DNA of 64,000 nt from Pelecanus crispus. Taxonomy: Eukaryota; Chordata; Aves; Pelecaniformes; Pelecanidae. The notes beneath the pieces were generated by a model. The model was not told where the DNA came from. It saw only the letters and a list, made by a program, of their open reading frames with translations, and did not search any database. The translations under genes were made by a program, and so were the position numbers. Shown here in pieces: positions 48,761-60,300 of the stretch (positions within the stretch are counted from its first letter, which is position 1; each line of letters starts with the position of its first letter). Location of the stretch: contig NC_134643.1 of NCBI RefSeq assembly GCF_030463565.1, forward strand, positions 219,222,583 to 219,286,582, read 5' to 3'.

Positions 48761-49208
48761 TGGAGGACTGTCTCCCATGGGAGGGACCCCACACGAGCCA
48801 GGGAAGAGTGTGAGGAGACCTCCCCTGAGGAGGAAGGAGCGGCAGAGACAACGTGTGATGAACTGACTGCAACCCCCAGTCCCCCTGTGCCTCTTCAGGG
48901 GAGGAGGTAGAGAAATTGGGAGTGAAGCTGAACCCAGGAAGAAGGGAGGGCTGGTGGGAAGGTGTTTTAAGATTTGTTTTTATTTCTCATTACCCTACTC
49001 AGTTTCGTTTGGTAATAAATTAAACTGATTTCCCCAAGTCGAGTCTGTTTTGCCTGTGATGGTAATTGGTGAGTGATCTCCCTGTCCTTATCTCGACCCA
49101 CGAGCTTTTTTGTTTTATTTTCTCTCCCCTGTCCAGTTGAGAAGGGGAGTGACAGAGCAGCTTTGGTGGGCACTTGGCATCAAGACAGGGTCAACCCACC
49201 ACAGTGTT

Positions 49209-50382
49209 CTCTGTTCCAGTCTTTTCTGACTAACTATAGAGATTCCCAGTCAAGCGTGTCTTGTAGATTCTAAAATGTACAGGATACCAATAGATGTAAA
49301 AACATAGACAGTGTCAGCAACATTCTGTTATTGCCAATGTTTTGTTATTTGGTTGACCATTTCTGTTTTGACAGAGACATTATTTAATAACTTGAAGAAA
49401 TGAATTGTCTTGCCCATGCATGCTCAGTTTTTAATACCACTGTATTACTTACAAAGAATCAAGCTCATACTCATTCACTCCCTTACACATATATGCCTGC
49501 AGATATCCAAAGTAATTAGCAATAATAAATAGAGTTTGCTTGTTATAGCGTTTTTCACAGCATGGATTCATTTTTCTTAAAACATGATGGAAATGTTCTG
49601 CGGCAGCTAGGAAAGCAAGAGAAGGGACCGTCTTGTGTTCTGCATAAGTCTGATTGAATGCCTTGCACTGAATCATATGATTATGTGGTAATGGACTGTA
49701 TACAGTATGACATGGGTGATGCATGTAGGAAATTATGTGCATGATGGTGCTTAAGAAAATGATCTATGAAGTGCATAGCGGTATGAACTTGCTACAGCTA
49801 ACTCCTACCTGGCTTCTGAAAAACACCCCGTAAGGTGTCCAGGATGCAAAAAGGTATCTCTAGAAATGACTTAAAGCTGTCTATCTATATAACTAACCAT
49901 ATAGCTGGGAACACTGCTTAGAAAAATCTCTCTGGAAGTACCAATGCAATGCAGAAAGCAGGTTTATAAAATGAAGGATAACAAAGAGTTCTTTTAAAAT
50001 TTATGACAGTTATTTGCGGATTATATAAATAGGTTTAATTTATGCCAATCTGTGTCATGCTGCTAAATTTGTAATACTACTAATTCTATTCATTGGAAAG
50101 ATTGCTATCTAGTTGAGTTCAGGTGGGTTTTCTCATCAGCTATGCCTACCTGAACAAGTCTTTAGGTGACTGAACCAAAACTCTGTCTTGAAGGGGGACA
50201 TAGCATTGCAAATTCTTATGCAAACTTAACATTTTATCTCATCTTAAGGACACTTAGCCAATATTCTGGTGCTAACAACATCCTCCTCCTTCCAGATCTA
50301 TTTCTGGTAAATTTCTGAGAAGTATTCCTCAAGATCTTTGAATATCAGAGGAGAAAATACAAATAAAAACATAAACAAGCAT
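49209..50382 (-). other. DLG2: DLG2 intron between LTR and CR1
   Basis: Intron sequence. A 97-codon minus frame at 49742-49449 has no recognisable homology and is treated as chance. Confidence 0.75.
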
Positions 50383-50563
50383 TCATCCCTGGAAGCGTTC
50401 AAAAAACGGGTAGATGTGGCACTTGGGGACATGGTTTAGTCTAGTCTACCCTTGATCGGTTTAGTGTGGACTTGGTAGCGTAGGTTAATGGTTGGACTGG
50501 ATGATCTTAAAGGTCTTTTCCAACCTAAACCATTCTATGATTCTATTCTATGATTCTATGATT
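50383..50563 (+). mobile_element. CR1 LINE 3' end fragment in DLG2 intron
   Basis: CATCCCTGGAAGCGTTCAAA AAACGGGTAGATGTGGCACT is the CR1 region just past ORF2. The segment ends with GGTCTTTTCCAACCTAAACC and ATTCTATGATTCTATTCTAT octamers. It is in sense orientation on the plus strand, so antisense to DLG2. It has a young-looking, well-preserved tail. Confidence 0.92.
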
Positions 50564-52640
50564 AAAATAGTAACTACTTTGAAATAAGTAGAAATTTGCA
50601 TTACATTTTCAGGTTATAGACTTGCCTGGGGTATAAAACTGTGCTAGCTGTATTCATGCCTCTGCCCATCCTGTGCCTTCAGGAGAGAGGATGGAGAAGG
50701 GAGAGGACCGTGATGTCCATTTTCAAAGATGAATTAAAAGTGCTGTCAAAAAATAGTCCCGTCTATTATTTTTCCTTTCCTAGCCAGGGACCTGCACAGC
50801 TGGTGAATTCAAAATGCTTGCAAAGAGCTCTCTCTCCAGGCACATTTTTCCAGGGTTTTCCTCCTGTCCCAGTGAAGAGCTCACCCAGACAGCCTCTTCA
50901 TTACTTCCAGCTCTCATCCCCACGATCCCACGACCGTCCTCTTCCTTCTAGAGAGAGGCCGACTGAGAGGTACCAACAGGGACCCCTCTGCGATTAAACC
51001 TGTGAGGTGGAGTCATGTAGAGGTGGGGAAGGAAGGAAGAAAGGAAGGGCAGGTTGACAGAGCAGCTTATTTACAGCAATTTGATTGCCAGGACTGAATT
51101 TAATTGAAGAAAGCAGGATCAGGAGACACCCAGCTCAGGCCACATGTTCTGGTTGCTTTTACAACCAATAGCCCCTTATAGTCTTCTGTTGCTGTGGTCA
51201 TTAGTGTTAGTAGGGTATTTCCAGAGAACCAGCAATAACCAAGTTTCAAGTGCAGGTAGAAGCTTAATTTATGCTCCCTTCGCTCTTCTTACCTTCACTG
51301 TCAGATGGATGCAAAGGAGCATATGCGTAAATGAGAATTAGACTTCAAGTGCTAATTTTGTGGCAAGTTGAATCTTTTGACTTTGTTTCTCTGCATCTTC
51401 TGATTAGCAATTTTTGTCTTTTATGGTTTTACTTTGCTACTACACTAACATTCAACTCAATTATATGAACAGGAGTAACAGTTATGGCAGATAAACCTAT
51501 AATTTTTGTGCTGTAGTAGTTACATATATAAAAAAGACTGAGTGAACACAGTTATGCTGTCATAAAAATGTCCTCTTTCTGTTCCCACACAGCACGGTTT
51601 ACCATGTTAAACTTCTCCATACTGGAATAATAGTATCTATTGGAAAGGTGTTATATCCGTTCGTCTATGCACACCTACAACTCACTACCGCTTACATCAG
51701 AGTATGTGTTTGTTTAGCCAGACCCTGAGTGATTTAGCTTCATTACTAAATAAAATAAATGATTTTCAGAAGCCAGGGGCTCAGAATTATGTCACTATTC
51801 TCAAGACAATTCTTTAAAAATAACGATATTGTTTATGTTAAAAAAGTTCTCATTTCTGTTAGAAACTAATTTTGGGTACTGTTTGTTAAGATAAATACAC
51901 ATTAGTTAGATTACCTAGATACAAAGATTACTTGTGGAGAGCAGGCTTCAGGGGATAAGCTAACTTAGAATGCCTGAATTCATTATATTTTTCTCTTTTT
52001 TTTCAGGATTTGTATTGTGTTTACATAATTTATTTATATAAGCCATATTACTGAAAAAAATCCCAAACTAGTACTAATATATAAGGACTTGCTGTCCCAT
52101 GAACGTTTGGATTTCTAATTAAGGTTGTCTTCCACAGGGTATTTGCAGAACAAGGAATTCAGTCATATAATGGATTTCACTTTGTTTGTCCCTACCATAC
52201 TGAGGCAGGTTTAGATGTGGAGAATGAAGAGTAACTTACTTTTGATTTATCTCAGTAAGGAAAATTCTGCTAACTCTGCATAACTTGTTTTGTCCTAAGT
52301 GAAATATTAGCATTGCTTTGGTTTAATAACAGAATGATTGTCATAATATTTTGCATCTTCGTAACACTTTTCTGTCAATCTGTTCAAGGATTTACTGTTC
52401 TTACATCAAATCAATGAAGCCTTTATGTTATTGCCAGATTTCTGGTTCTGCCTAATGTATTTTTCAGAGTAAAGTCCACTTCTATTTACTTTTTTCTTTT
52501 ATCACTCCAGATGCAATGTCAGCATTAAACAGAATATTTTATGGATGGAAAAACTGTAGGTTAAGATCTATCTTAAAACAATCAATGCAAAAGGCTATCA
52601 GACTATCCTTCCCCTTCTATACAGCAACATAATCAGCATG
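50564..52640 (-). other. DLG2: DLG2 intron, no other feature recognised
   Basis: AT-rich intron sequence. The plus frame of 118 codons at 50641-50997 has no family signature. Confidence 0.75.
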
Positions 52641-52715
52641 GAATTGAATTGTAGGGCTGGAAGAAATGTCAAGAAGTCATCCAACCCAAGATGGCTTTGG
52701 TCAGGATGGGGCTGG
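52641..52715 (-). mobile_element. Possible old CR1-type LINE 3' end
   Basis: GAATTGTAGGGCTGGAAGAA followed by AAGTCATCCAACCCAAGATG resembles the reverse complement of older CR1-type 3' ends (GGGCTGGAAGGGACCT ... TCATCTAGTCCAACC). The copy is strongly diverged and has no terminal octamers. Confidence 0.45.
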
Positions 52716-54477
52716 GCAAATACCATGTAGTGTGTGTCATTCCCTGTAATGTGGCTGGACGTGCAACAACCTTATCACCAAAAGGCAGGGCCAGGGAGGA
52801 TGCACATTCATGGGATGGGGCATGTTAGCACTCTCCAGCTCTGTCACCCAACGGTTGTGGACACAGTTACCGTAACCAGATACACATCTGTCACAGGATG
52901 GGGGATGCCTACATTTTGTCTGTGTAACAGCTACCTACGGCATCACCTGGCATTTGCAGACCCTTTGGTGAGGGGAAAGCACAGAGTTCAAAATTTCATC
53001 CCTATTACAGCAGATTAAGCTGATAACTCTTGCATTGCCATAAATGTACATGGAAAACAATTATCACAATGTATTTTATTCTGAGCTTTAACCAGTATGA
53101 AGATCACTTCCATACTTCCTCCTTAGCCTTCTCTCCTTGACACTAGGTAACCCCCGTTCTTCCTCCACTTCCAGGGTGGAACCCAGAACCAGGCCAGTGC
53201 TCTAGCTGAGGCCTCATCCATACCCAGCAAAACAAAATAACTGTCTATTGTGTCCTTATACAACACTGATGTTAATACAGCCCACAGTGACAGTTTCCTT
53301 TTTTGCAACCACATTATCCATCCATTCATGTTCCTGCGTGATCCATCCCAACCGCCAGATACTTTTCTGCAGTACTATAGCTTGATTATTCCCTGCTTGT
53401 ACTCGTGCATTTCATTTTCCCACCTTTGTCTGTGCGGAATTTCATCCTACTGATTTTACATCGATTTTTAATCTTATCCTCCAAAATGCCTGCCACCTAG
53501 CTCAGCCTTGAGTTATTCACAAACTTTACAAAAGTATTGCCCAATTCATCATTCAAGTAATTAATGAAAATAACAAGTAGTCCCAAATAGGGACACAGCT
53601 CAGGAAATATACTTGCAGGATTCCTGTTACCCTCCCAATTTAACAGTGCCATTTTCAGTGACTGAGTATGGTTGTGCACATGCTCTCTAGTGATTCCATC
53701 CGGACTGTATTTCCCTAAGCTGCTACTGAGAATGTCCCATGGCGCCAGAACAAAAATCAAGATGCAATACAGTTATAGGTATCCATCTCATGAAAGAAGG
53801 AAATAAGATTGATTTGATTTGCTCTTGGTGCACATACATTGGCTGCCTCTTAGAACCTTTTTATGCTCTGTTATTATACTTCAGTTGCTTAACTGTTCCC
53901 TGGATCCCAATGTTTTTCTGAGTATTGAAATCAGGTTGCCTGGTCACAGCATGAAGTTGGTGTCTTCTCTTTCCTTCTTTAAGTGTTATGTTTGCCCATC
54001 TCCAGTCCCATGGGTCCTTGCCTATCCTCTTACAGACCTTCAAGTAAGTGAAGGGCTGACGAAGAGGCACACACTGCAAATCTGACACAGGTTACCCTCT
54101 GGTTCACCCCCTATGACCAGACTCTACACCCCAAGAGCACCCAAGGCTGGATGGGACAAGCCATGCCACATGTGTCCCTGGTGAACTTGCTGCACAGGTT
54201 GGAACAAGTACACTGAGCACTGGCAGGGAGTCCTTTATGGTCCAGCACATAAGCCCACATGTCCCAGTGTGAAAGGTTCAGAGGCATCTTTGGCTTGTTC
54301 CTTGACATGCCGTGGTACAGCAAATGGCAGGCAGGGAGAGCAAGTCTCCACTGTTCCCACTTCCTCCCATTATTACTGATTTTATTTATTACTGAGCAAA
54401 ATGTAGACTCAAGACCTGCGTTGTGCCACTTGAGGCTGTACCCTGAAAATAAAATGCTTGAGGGAGTTTATACTTAC
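52716..54477 (-). other. DLG2: DLG2 intron, nothing recognised
   Basis: Intron sequence up to the donor GTAAGT of the next exon. Open frames of up to 94 codons without family resemblance. Confidence 0.75.
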
Positions 54478-54587
54478 ATCAGAGGCTCCCATGATTTAGG
54501 CTTAATGAAGATAGCGATGGGATAGAGTTGTGCAACTTGTAGTCGTTTGATAGCATTTCCTGACACATCGAGAATACAGTGCTTGCC
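54478..54587 (-). CDS. DLG2: DLG2 coding exon (GK domain core)
   Basis: A 110-base exon with acceptor CTGTTTCCAACAG and donor GTAAGT. It encodes [18 protein letters not shown] and [18 protein letters not shown], a central beta/alpha part of the GK domain. [12 protein letters not shown] matches DLG2 (DLG1 has LQIAQLYPISIF). The Trp in KSWEPLM is odd: from memory DLG2 has Leu here (KSLEPLM), and TGG differs from TTG by one base, so it could be a real lineage change, a variant or an assembly error. Confidence 0.97.
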
Positions 54588-55298
54588 CTGTTGGAAACAG
54601 ATGAGGATGTGTTTATTTTTGCAGTGTTTGCTGCAGATCAGCCAAAAGATGGGAAGCAATTCTACAATGCAGTGCCCTGGAACGGGGCCATTACTGGTGC
54701 ACCAGGGAAGAGGGACCCCAGGGCAAGTGCTCCACTCCTCTGCGCTCTTGCTCTCCTTGCTTTGGTGCTAATATAAAATATACACTGGAGATATGGGAAT
54801 AAAGTTGTTTTTTATTTTTATGGGGATGAAATTTGCAGAGGGGAGAGGATTTTCTTCAGAGATGAGGAAAATCAGTTCATAAAAGTAATAGGATATCTAT
54901 GTTCTTACTGGTTAATTCAGTTCTGGTTTGTGTCAGAGACTCCCTGTGTCACCTGAGGCAAGTCATTTAATCTTTCTGTGCTTCGTTCTTTTGCCTCTGT
55001 GAAAGGGAGATAAGTTTATTTACCTGTCTTACAGAGGGAAGAGGGAAGGCTGTTTTGGGGTGTACTTGAGGCACTGTGTTAGATCCCTGAATCCACGGTA
55101 CTACATCCAGGTACAGAAAGCACCGAGGATGTTCTCATTCAGTCAGAGACTCCACTTGTGTAGTCATTATAAAACCTGTAATTATTAGGATGTCGTTTTG
55201 CAGATATTTTATATTTTTGGCAGAAGAATCATGTCTGAGATACAATGTAGAAACAAACCAGATCATGTTGCATGGTCAATAGAATTGTGTCAACCTAC
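54588..55298 (-). other. DLG2: DLG2 intron containing MIR-like SINE
   Basis: A 711-base intron with donor GTAGGT and acceptor CCAACAG. Apart from the MIR-like copy, no other feature is seen. Confidence 0.85.
54935..55075 (+). mobile_element. MIR-like ancient SINE copy
   Basis: CTGTGTCACCTGAGGCAAGT then CATTTAATCTTTCTGTGCTT and AGGGAGATAAGTTTATTTAC follow the MIR consensus order (TGTGACCTTGGGCAAGT, CTTAACCTCTCTG, GGGGATAATA, CCTACCTCA). It is in sense orientation on the plus strand, antisense to DLG2. This is the clearest MIR-like copy in the window, recognised from memory of the consensus. Confidence 0.6.
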
Positions 55299-55471
55299 CC
55301 TTTCTGCCACGAATCTCACAGACTGGACACTAGTTCCATATAAATTGTCATTGTACTGCCCAGCTTCTATAAATTTGTGCTCTTGGATATCTTTTTCCAT
55401 TTGTTCTCTTGAAATGACAAAATGATAATCTCTCCCATCCACTTCATAGTCACGCTTTGGCCGTGTGGTGT
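55299..55471 (-). CDS. DLG2: DLG2 coding exon (GK domain, ligand-binding part)
   Basis: A 173-base exon with acceptor TTTCATGCAG and donor GTAGGT. It encodes [18 protein letters not shown], then [18 protein letters not shown] and [18 protein letters not shown]. This is the GMP-binding subdomain of guanylate kinases, which in MAGUKs binds phosphorylated partners. The Arg residues of [13 protein letters not shown] and the tyrosines of [11 protein letters not shown] are the family's phosphate-contact positions and are all present. [13 protein letters not shown] and VRFVAER fit DLG2 (DLG1: VTSREQ, YNNHLYG, VREVAEK). Confidence 0.98.
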
Positions 55472-56469
55472 CTGCATGAAACAAAAGACAGAAGATCAAG
55501 AAGTCTGGAAAAACATTTCATGCAAAAAATTAAAGTTTGCTCAGCAGACCATACTGTGTCTGCTGTAAGTGAAGGTGCTCCACATCTGGGAGCAGATCCT
55601 GGGCTACCATGTGTTATTTTCAATGGAGTCATGACAATGAAGCTGTCTTTTTAAAGCAATACCTTCTGATGTTTACCTCCAATCAATACTTACAGGCTAA
55701 CATAAAATCAGGATTTACCAGAATTCCACGTTTCTCAGCAGGATCACACGAAAACCCCAAATACAAAATGCATTCCAGATTGTAAATCTAATCCTATTAC
55801 AGTGATAAAATGAATTGCAATCTCATCAATTTAATTTAGCTTTAATTATAAAACTGATTCTGATCTCATCTCTAGCAGTTTTAAGCTGGTGTATTTGCAG
55901 AGACAACAGTTTAAAATGAAGTAAGACTGCAATCAGGGTCTGAAATAAACACTCAGCAAGATCTAATGATCCAAGATATAAACACTCTGTTTAATTCAGG
56001 GTGCAATATTGCTTTCAGATTAGACAGTCTAGATCTCACACAAATCACAGATTACTCTGTATTTTTATTGATGGATGTTGTGCAATTAAGTTGAAACATT
56101 TTATCAGTATTTCAAACTTTAATCTTATTTAAGAAACCACAGATTAATTGATTGTTAAATCAATTGAGTTAGTGAGTTAAATTGAGTTAGTGGCTAACAA
56201 GCTAAACTAAATTGAGTTAGTGGCTAGAAGGCTCCTTCTTTAAAAAAAAATTACAGCTTTTGAGAGAATTCTTTTGAGAAATTCTTTCCAGACCTTCACA
56301 ATCTTTTTTATTTGTTCCTTTCCCCTTTTTCTTCCAATGTAAAAATGGCCTGTGAGAAACTCAACTACATAGAGCTAACAGATGCTGCATTCACAGCAAT
56401 TCACTTAATGTGTGGCACCAAGGGATACAGCTCACTCAGCTGCAGAACAAGGAGTAAAATCATACTTAC
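55472..56469 (-). other. DLG2: DLG2 intron, nothing else recognised
   Basis: A 998-base intron with donor GTAAGT and acceptor ATGCAG. An imperfect short duplication of AAATTGAGTTAGTGGCTA occurs around 56165-56225. No transposon is recognised. Confidence 0.85.
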
Positions 56470-56571
56470 GTGGTACACATGACCCAAACTTATCAGGGAA
56501 TTCAGATATCAAATCATCGTTGATCCGATCTTTCATAGGACCCAGAATAATAACCGGCCTGGTGTAATTAA
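56470..56571 (-). CDS. DLG2: DLG2 coding exon (start of GK domain)
   Basis: A 102-base exon with acceptor TTTTGTTGTTCAG and donor GTAAGT. It encodes [18 protein letters not shown] and [27 protein letters not shown] replaces the ATP-binding P-loop of true guanylate kinases (GxxGxGKS). The Gly-Lys-Ser core is missing, as in all DLG-type MAGUKs, so the domain is a binding module, not an enzyme. The first two bases complete Ile (A|TT) and the last base begins His (C|AC). Confidence 0.98.
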
Positions 56572-57319
56572 CTGAACAACAAAAAAGAAAGGCACATTTT
56601 GATGATCTTACTGGCAATAACGGTAAATCTTCCCAACGATGCACTAACCAGAGTTGTATGTATGAAGTGAAAACATAGGTGTACATTTTATTGATGAACA
56701 ATTTATTGACATGGAAAAGGAAAAAGGAATGAGTACTGCTTATTTTGCAGAGCTCTGTGATGGTGCATGCTCATGAAGTCAAATAGCTATGTGGAAGTGT
56801 ATATATTTGCTATTGCTCAACAAGGTCACTCCCAAATGCTTGCAGATGGACTCTCTCATGAGGCCTGGAAAGGATATTGTAGGGTTTTTTCTCCTCAGTT
56901 ATATGAGTGCATCCCCCATTAAATCAGGTGGGTGCACTCCCATTTCCAGTTGCCTTCCTGTAGGTTCATCTACCCTGGTTAGAGGCACATATCACATGAG
57001 AAGGAAAATAATAAAGGCTTCCCATGTAACAATATTGCAGTAAATCTAGAAAATCTGCATCAATATTTTGTAGACTGATTAACATATTTATTAGTAAATG
57101 CCGTGAGAGTGTACTGGGGAGAGTCCTGAGAACATTAGGAAGCGGGGCTAGTGAGGGAGACCCTTACATCATTTCTTTTGTATGCGATAGACCAAGTGGC
57201 CAAGAAAAAGGAGCCACAGAGAATATGGGGCTGGCACAGCAAGGCTTATTGCTCTGCTGGCCCCCAAAATGTGAAATGAAAAATATGAGAACAGTGACAG
57301 AAAAGCAGATGAAACTTAC
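56572..57319 (-). other. DLG2: DLG2 intron, nothing else recognised
   Basis: A 748-base intron with donor GTAAGT and acceptor TTGTTCAG. No other feature is seen. Confidence 0.85.
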
Positions 57320-57370
57320 TTTCCTGTCTTGTGACAGGTTCATAAGAAAGGATGCAGTCTTCTTGGCCTC
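57320..57370 (-). CDS. DLG2: DLG2 coding exon (SH3 strand before GK)
   Basis: A 51-base exon with a strong pyrimidine-rich acceptor (TCTCTTCTCTTTCTTCTCTC then ATCAG) and donor GTAAGT. It encodes GQEDCILSYEPVTRQE, preceded by two bases of a likely Arg codon. ILSYEPV is the SH3 strand just before the GK domain, and VTRQEINY continuing into the next exon is typical of DLG2. Cys in QEDCILS differs from the Leu I remember in mammalian DLG2. It is the farthest upstream coding exon found. The preceding HOOK exons, alternatively spliced in this family, were not found up to 64000. Confidence 0.93.
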
Positions 57371-60300
57371 CTGATGAGAGAAGAAAGAGAAGAGACTGAA
57401 GCTGACAAGCAACACATCAAGTACTAAGGCTTGATAAAATGCTTCACATAGAGACAGATCAGGTTCAACGCTTCTCTCTGGTAATGCTCTCCCCTGAACC
57501 ATTCCAAAGTCCTTCATACTTCAAAGTGCGGAGATCACTTTTTTCCTTCCCTTCCCTCCCCTGCCATGTGTTTCAATTATCTTTGCTGAAATTGGCATTT
57601 TTCAAAGATGGGCAATAAGGCTTCATTTATTGATTTGATAGGAGGGCTGTTTATAAGGATAGTGCAGAAATTTAAGATGCAATTCTTTTCCTTGTCTGAT
57701 TCTTAAGGCCCTAACGTTGCTGCAGGGCAAATCCACAAGCTACCTAAACTGAGCAATTTTTATTCTCAGAATATATACATTTTGGTTGATTGTACTTCTG
57801 TGCATAACCTCCACAGACTAGTTTATTCACAGCCTGACATCTACCTATGAGCTATTTGCTGACCCTTATCCTTTCCCTGAACACAAATCTCACTGCATCA
57901 TATTTTATGCACTTATCCTCCCTTCACTCCTGTTAGGACAGTGTTGTTTCCTCATGGTGCCTTTTAAGGAACTAAAGCAGAGAAATTTGCCATGAGAAGC
58001 AAGTGGCACTGTATGGACCATGACTTGGGTGCAGGTGTACAGCCCCGATGCGCCACTGTCCTCTCCTCTATGAGAGTGCAAGAGGAGAGAGGGGAGGATT
58101 CTTCAAGCTACTGCATGAGTAATTCCTAGACATTTCTCTTTCTGGGTCACTGTCACATACTTGGTACCACATAAGGGCTCTGGCAGGATCTAAATATGAC
58201 TTAGGCTTAGAAAAGTTTAAAATTATGACTTTATTTTTACTCAGTTCAGGGCTTATCTCTGCAAAGATCCACAGATGGGATTTTGCAACTAATTTAGATG
58301 TTACAGAAGAAAGGGTGTCATAACGGGTACCAAGGCTTTATAATATAGACAGGGTTGCCTTCATTTCATCTGCTTGCACGCACGTGAGTCTGTGTTACAT
58401 TATTCTGGTGGGCTCCTGCCAAACCAAAATGTGCACATACAGGGGAAGAGTGCTGCCAGACACCTGATGGAGGACATAGATAGGATTTAGGGTGGGCTAC
58501 ACCTCACTCTGAAGTAGTCTGACTGCTATGTGAGTCACTCTTGAGGCTCCATTAACTATATTAACAAGATTTGTGTTGGATGCAATGCCTAGCTCCCAAG
58601 AAGGTACAAAACTTTTTGTGGTTTAGTCTTAAGCTGACTCCCACCCCCTGAATCTCATATGTTGATATTTTTTGTGATATATTATCTAGACAGCTGTGAG
58701 AAATGTGTAAGAAAGCTTTTCAAGTAAAAATAATGTTGTAATTAAGGACAATGACAGAAAAAGCAAATTAAAAAATGTACTGATATGTTAGGAGAGAGGG
58801 ACAACAGACAGGACCAACTCCAACCTAGCAATGGTGCTGAAGCAGCAAAGGAGAAAACATCATTTTTAATAAAAGGAAGAGATTAGACAGCTTTTGAGGA
58901 CAAGGCAACATAACATATGAGGACTGTGGATAATGGGGTTTCTTCTCTATCTGCAAATGTTTGATATTGTAATCACTTGCTTAACTTTGGCTTTTTGCAA
59001 AGTTAAAACCCTAGAATTATTGTTACACTAGGTTTCATGCACCAGATGTATTATTTTCCCTTAAGTTTCTCTGGAAATTTTAGGGGTTATATAAAACTCA
59101 GGATGTCCCATTCCCCTGGAGATGAAACAATTCACTCTCCAGGCTGGATGAGGATGCTGCTGCACTGCCTGCTCTCCATCCCCCAGGAGCCAATGCTATG
59201 TTTTTCAACAGCCTGAGAAAGTCAGGCTTGGGGTGGGCGATGAAGCCATCATATACTAGAGCATGTGGAGGGGAGCCTGTTTGTACGAATACAATCTTAA
59301 ACTTGAAAACACTTGTTTCAATGGCATACAGATCCACAGAAGGGGATTGATTTCAGCTACTTTCAGAAACCTGTATCGTGAGTGCCTATGTCTAAGCTAG
59401 TCCCTAGGTACCCTTTGGAGTCAATGGGTGCCTACAAATAGGCAAGTGCTTATTCTAAGACGTGAGTCATCTGACCTATGTTAGATGTCTACTCCAGGAT
59501 GAGAGAAAAAGTCAGAGGGGTGTGTTTGTCTCCGTTGTCCCATAATGGCATTTAAACAGCAAGGTCAGATGCAGACATCTGCATTTAAACAGTAGAAACC
59601 CATGGGAGTGACAGTGACAAGAGCAACTGAAGGAAAATAGCCAATAACTCTGACACTACCGTTTAAAAATTTTTCTATAGGCTAATATTTGGCTTTGGCA
59701 CAGAATTATAACCAGCAGAAATAAACCGGCACAGATTTTACCTTCTGTTTTGCCCAGTCTCTGGCAGACATGTCCACATAATAAAGGCGTTGTTACATCC
59801 AGGCTGCCAGTAGGGTATGGGCTATGGAGACAAACGAGCCTGTCGTTCCACAGAAGTCTTGTGAAACTGTGGCCAGACTGAAGGCAAAGAAAAAACTACA
59901 GCCCGCTCAAATTGTGCTGAAGCTTAAGGCATTGGAAAGGCTTGCAGCAAGCAAGGAGAAACCTTGAGGCTGACTGTGATACACAGGAACTTAAAGATAG
60001 ATATCTTCCTGAGTGAAGGCTCCTCAGCACTGAATTTCAGACTCAACATGGAGTGTGAGCGTGGGGGAAAGCTGCACCATTTCCACTACTTATCTTTTCT
60101 GGAAAAAGGGCTCAGGAAACCCAAGTTTCAGTGTGAATAAAATCCTTCCGAGTACTGTCCAGACAAAATCCTGTAAGACCTCAGAGGCTAATATGCATGT
60201 TAACTGTACCACATGGTATTCTTTGATGATCCGTACTCGGTTTTAAAGTAGTACATAAAGCATTAAGTACAATGAAGAGCTCTAGAGTCTATCAATAATT

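Larger units (their letters stand above)
47490..49203 (+). mobile_element. Solo LTR of an avian endogenous retrovirus (outer, interrupted)
   Basis: A solo LTR starting TGTATTGGGTTTGGGTGG and ending CCACCACA, flanked by a perfect 5-bp target duplication GTGTT (47485-47489 and 49204-49208). Removing the inner insertion (576 bases including one TSD copy) leaves about 1138 bases. It shows a TATA-like ATATTTAA (48246-48253), GGTAATAAAT with AATAAA (49014-49019), and an internal array of CCCACGCTGGAGCAGG-like units. A 5-bp TSD is typical of class III (ERVL-like) elements. No gag, pol or env remains. It lies antisense within the DLG2 intron. Confidence 0.9.

Noticed and set aside
48135-48872. 245-codon minus-strand frame, longest in the window
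   Set aside because: It lies entirely within the solo LTR (inside the outer LTR), over its GC-rich repeat array. Composition is repetitive Pro/Ser/Gly/Leu and other frames are equally open.
53497-53760. Minus frame of 87 codons with motifs such as VIFINYLNDELGNTFVKFVN
   Set aside because: It looks like a chance or heavily decayed repeat-derived frame. No clear LINE motif, catalytic residue or boundary could be identified.
59752-59812. Exon-like minus-strand block ending AAACAGAAG before GTAAAA
   Set aside because: The donor is weak, and the translation does not resemble any DLG2 SH3/HOOK segment.
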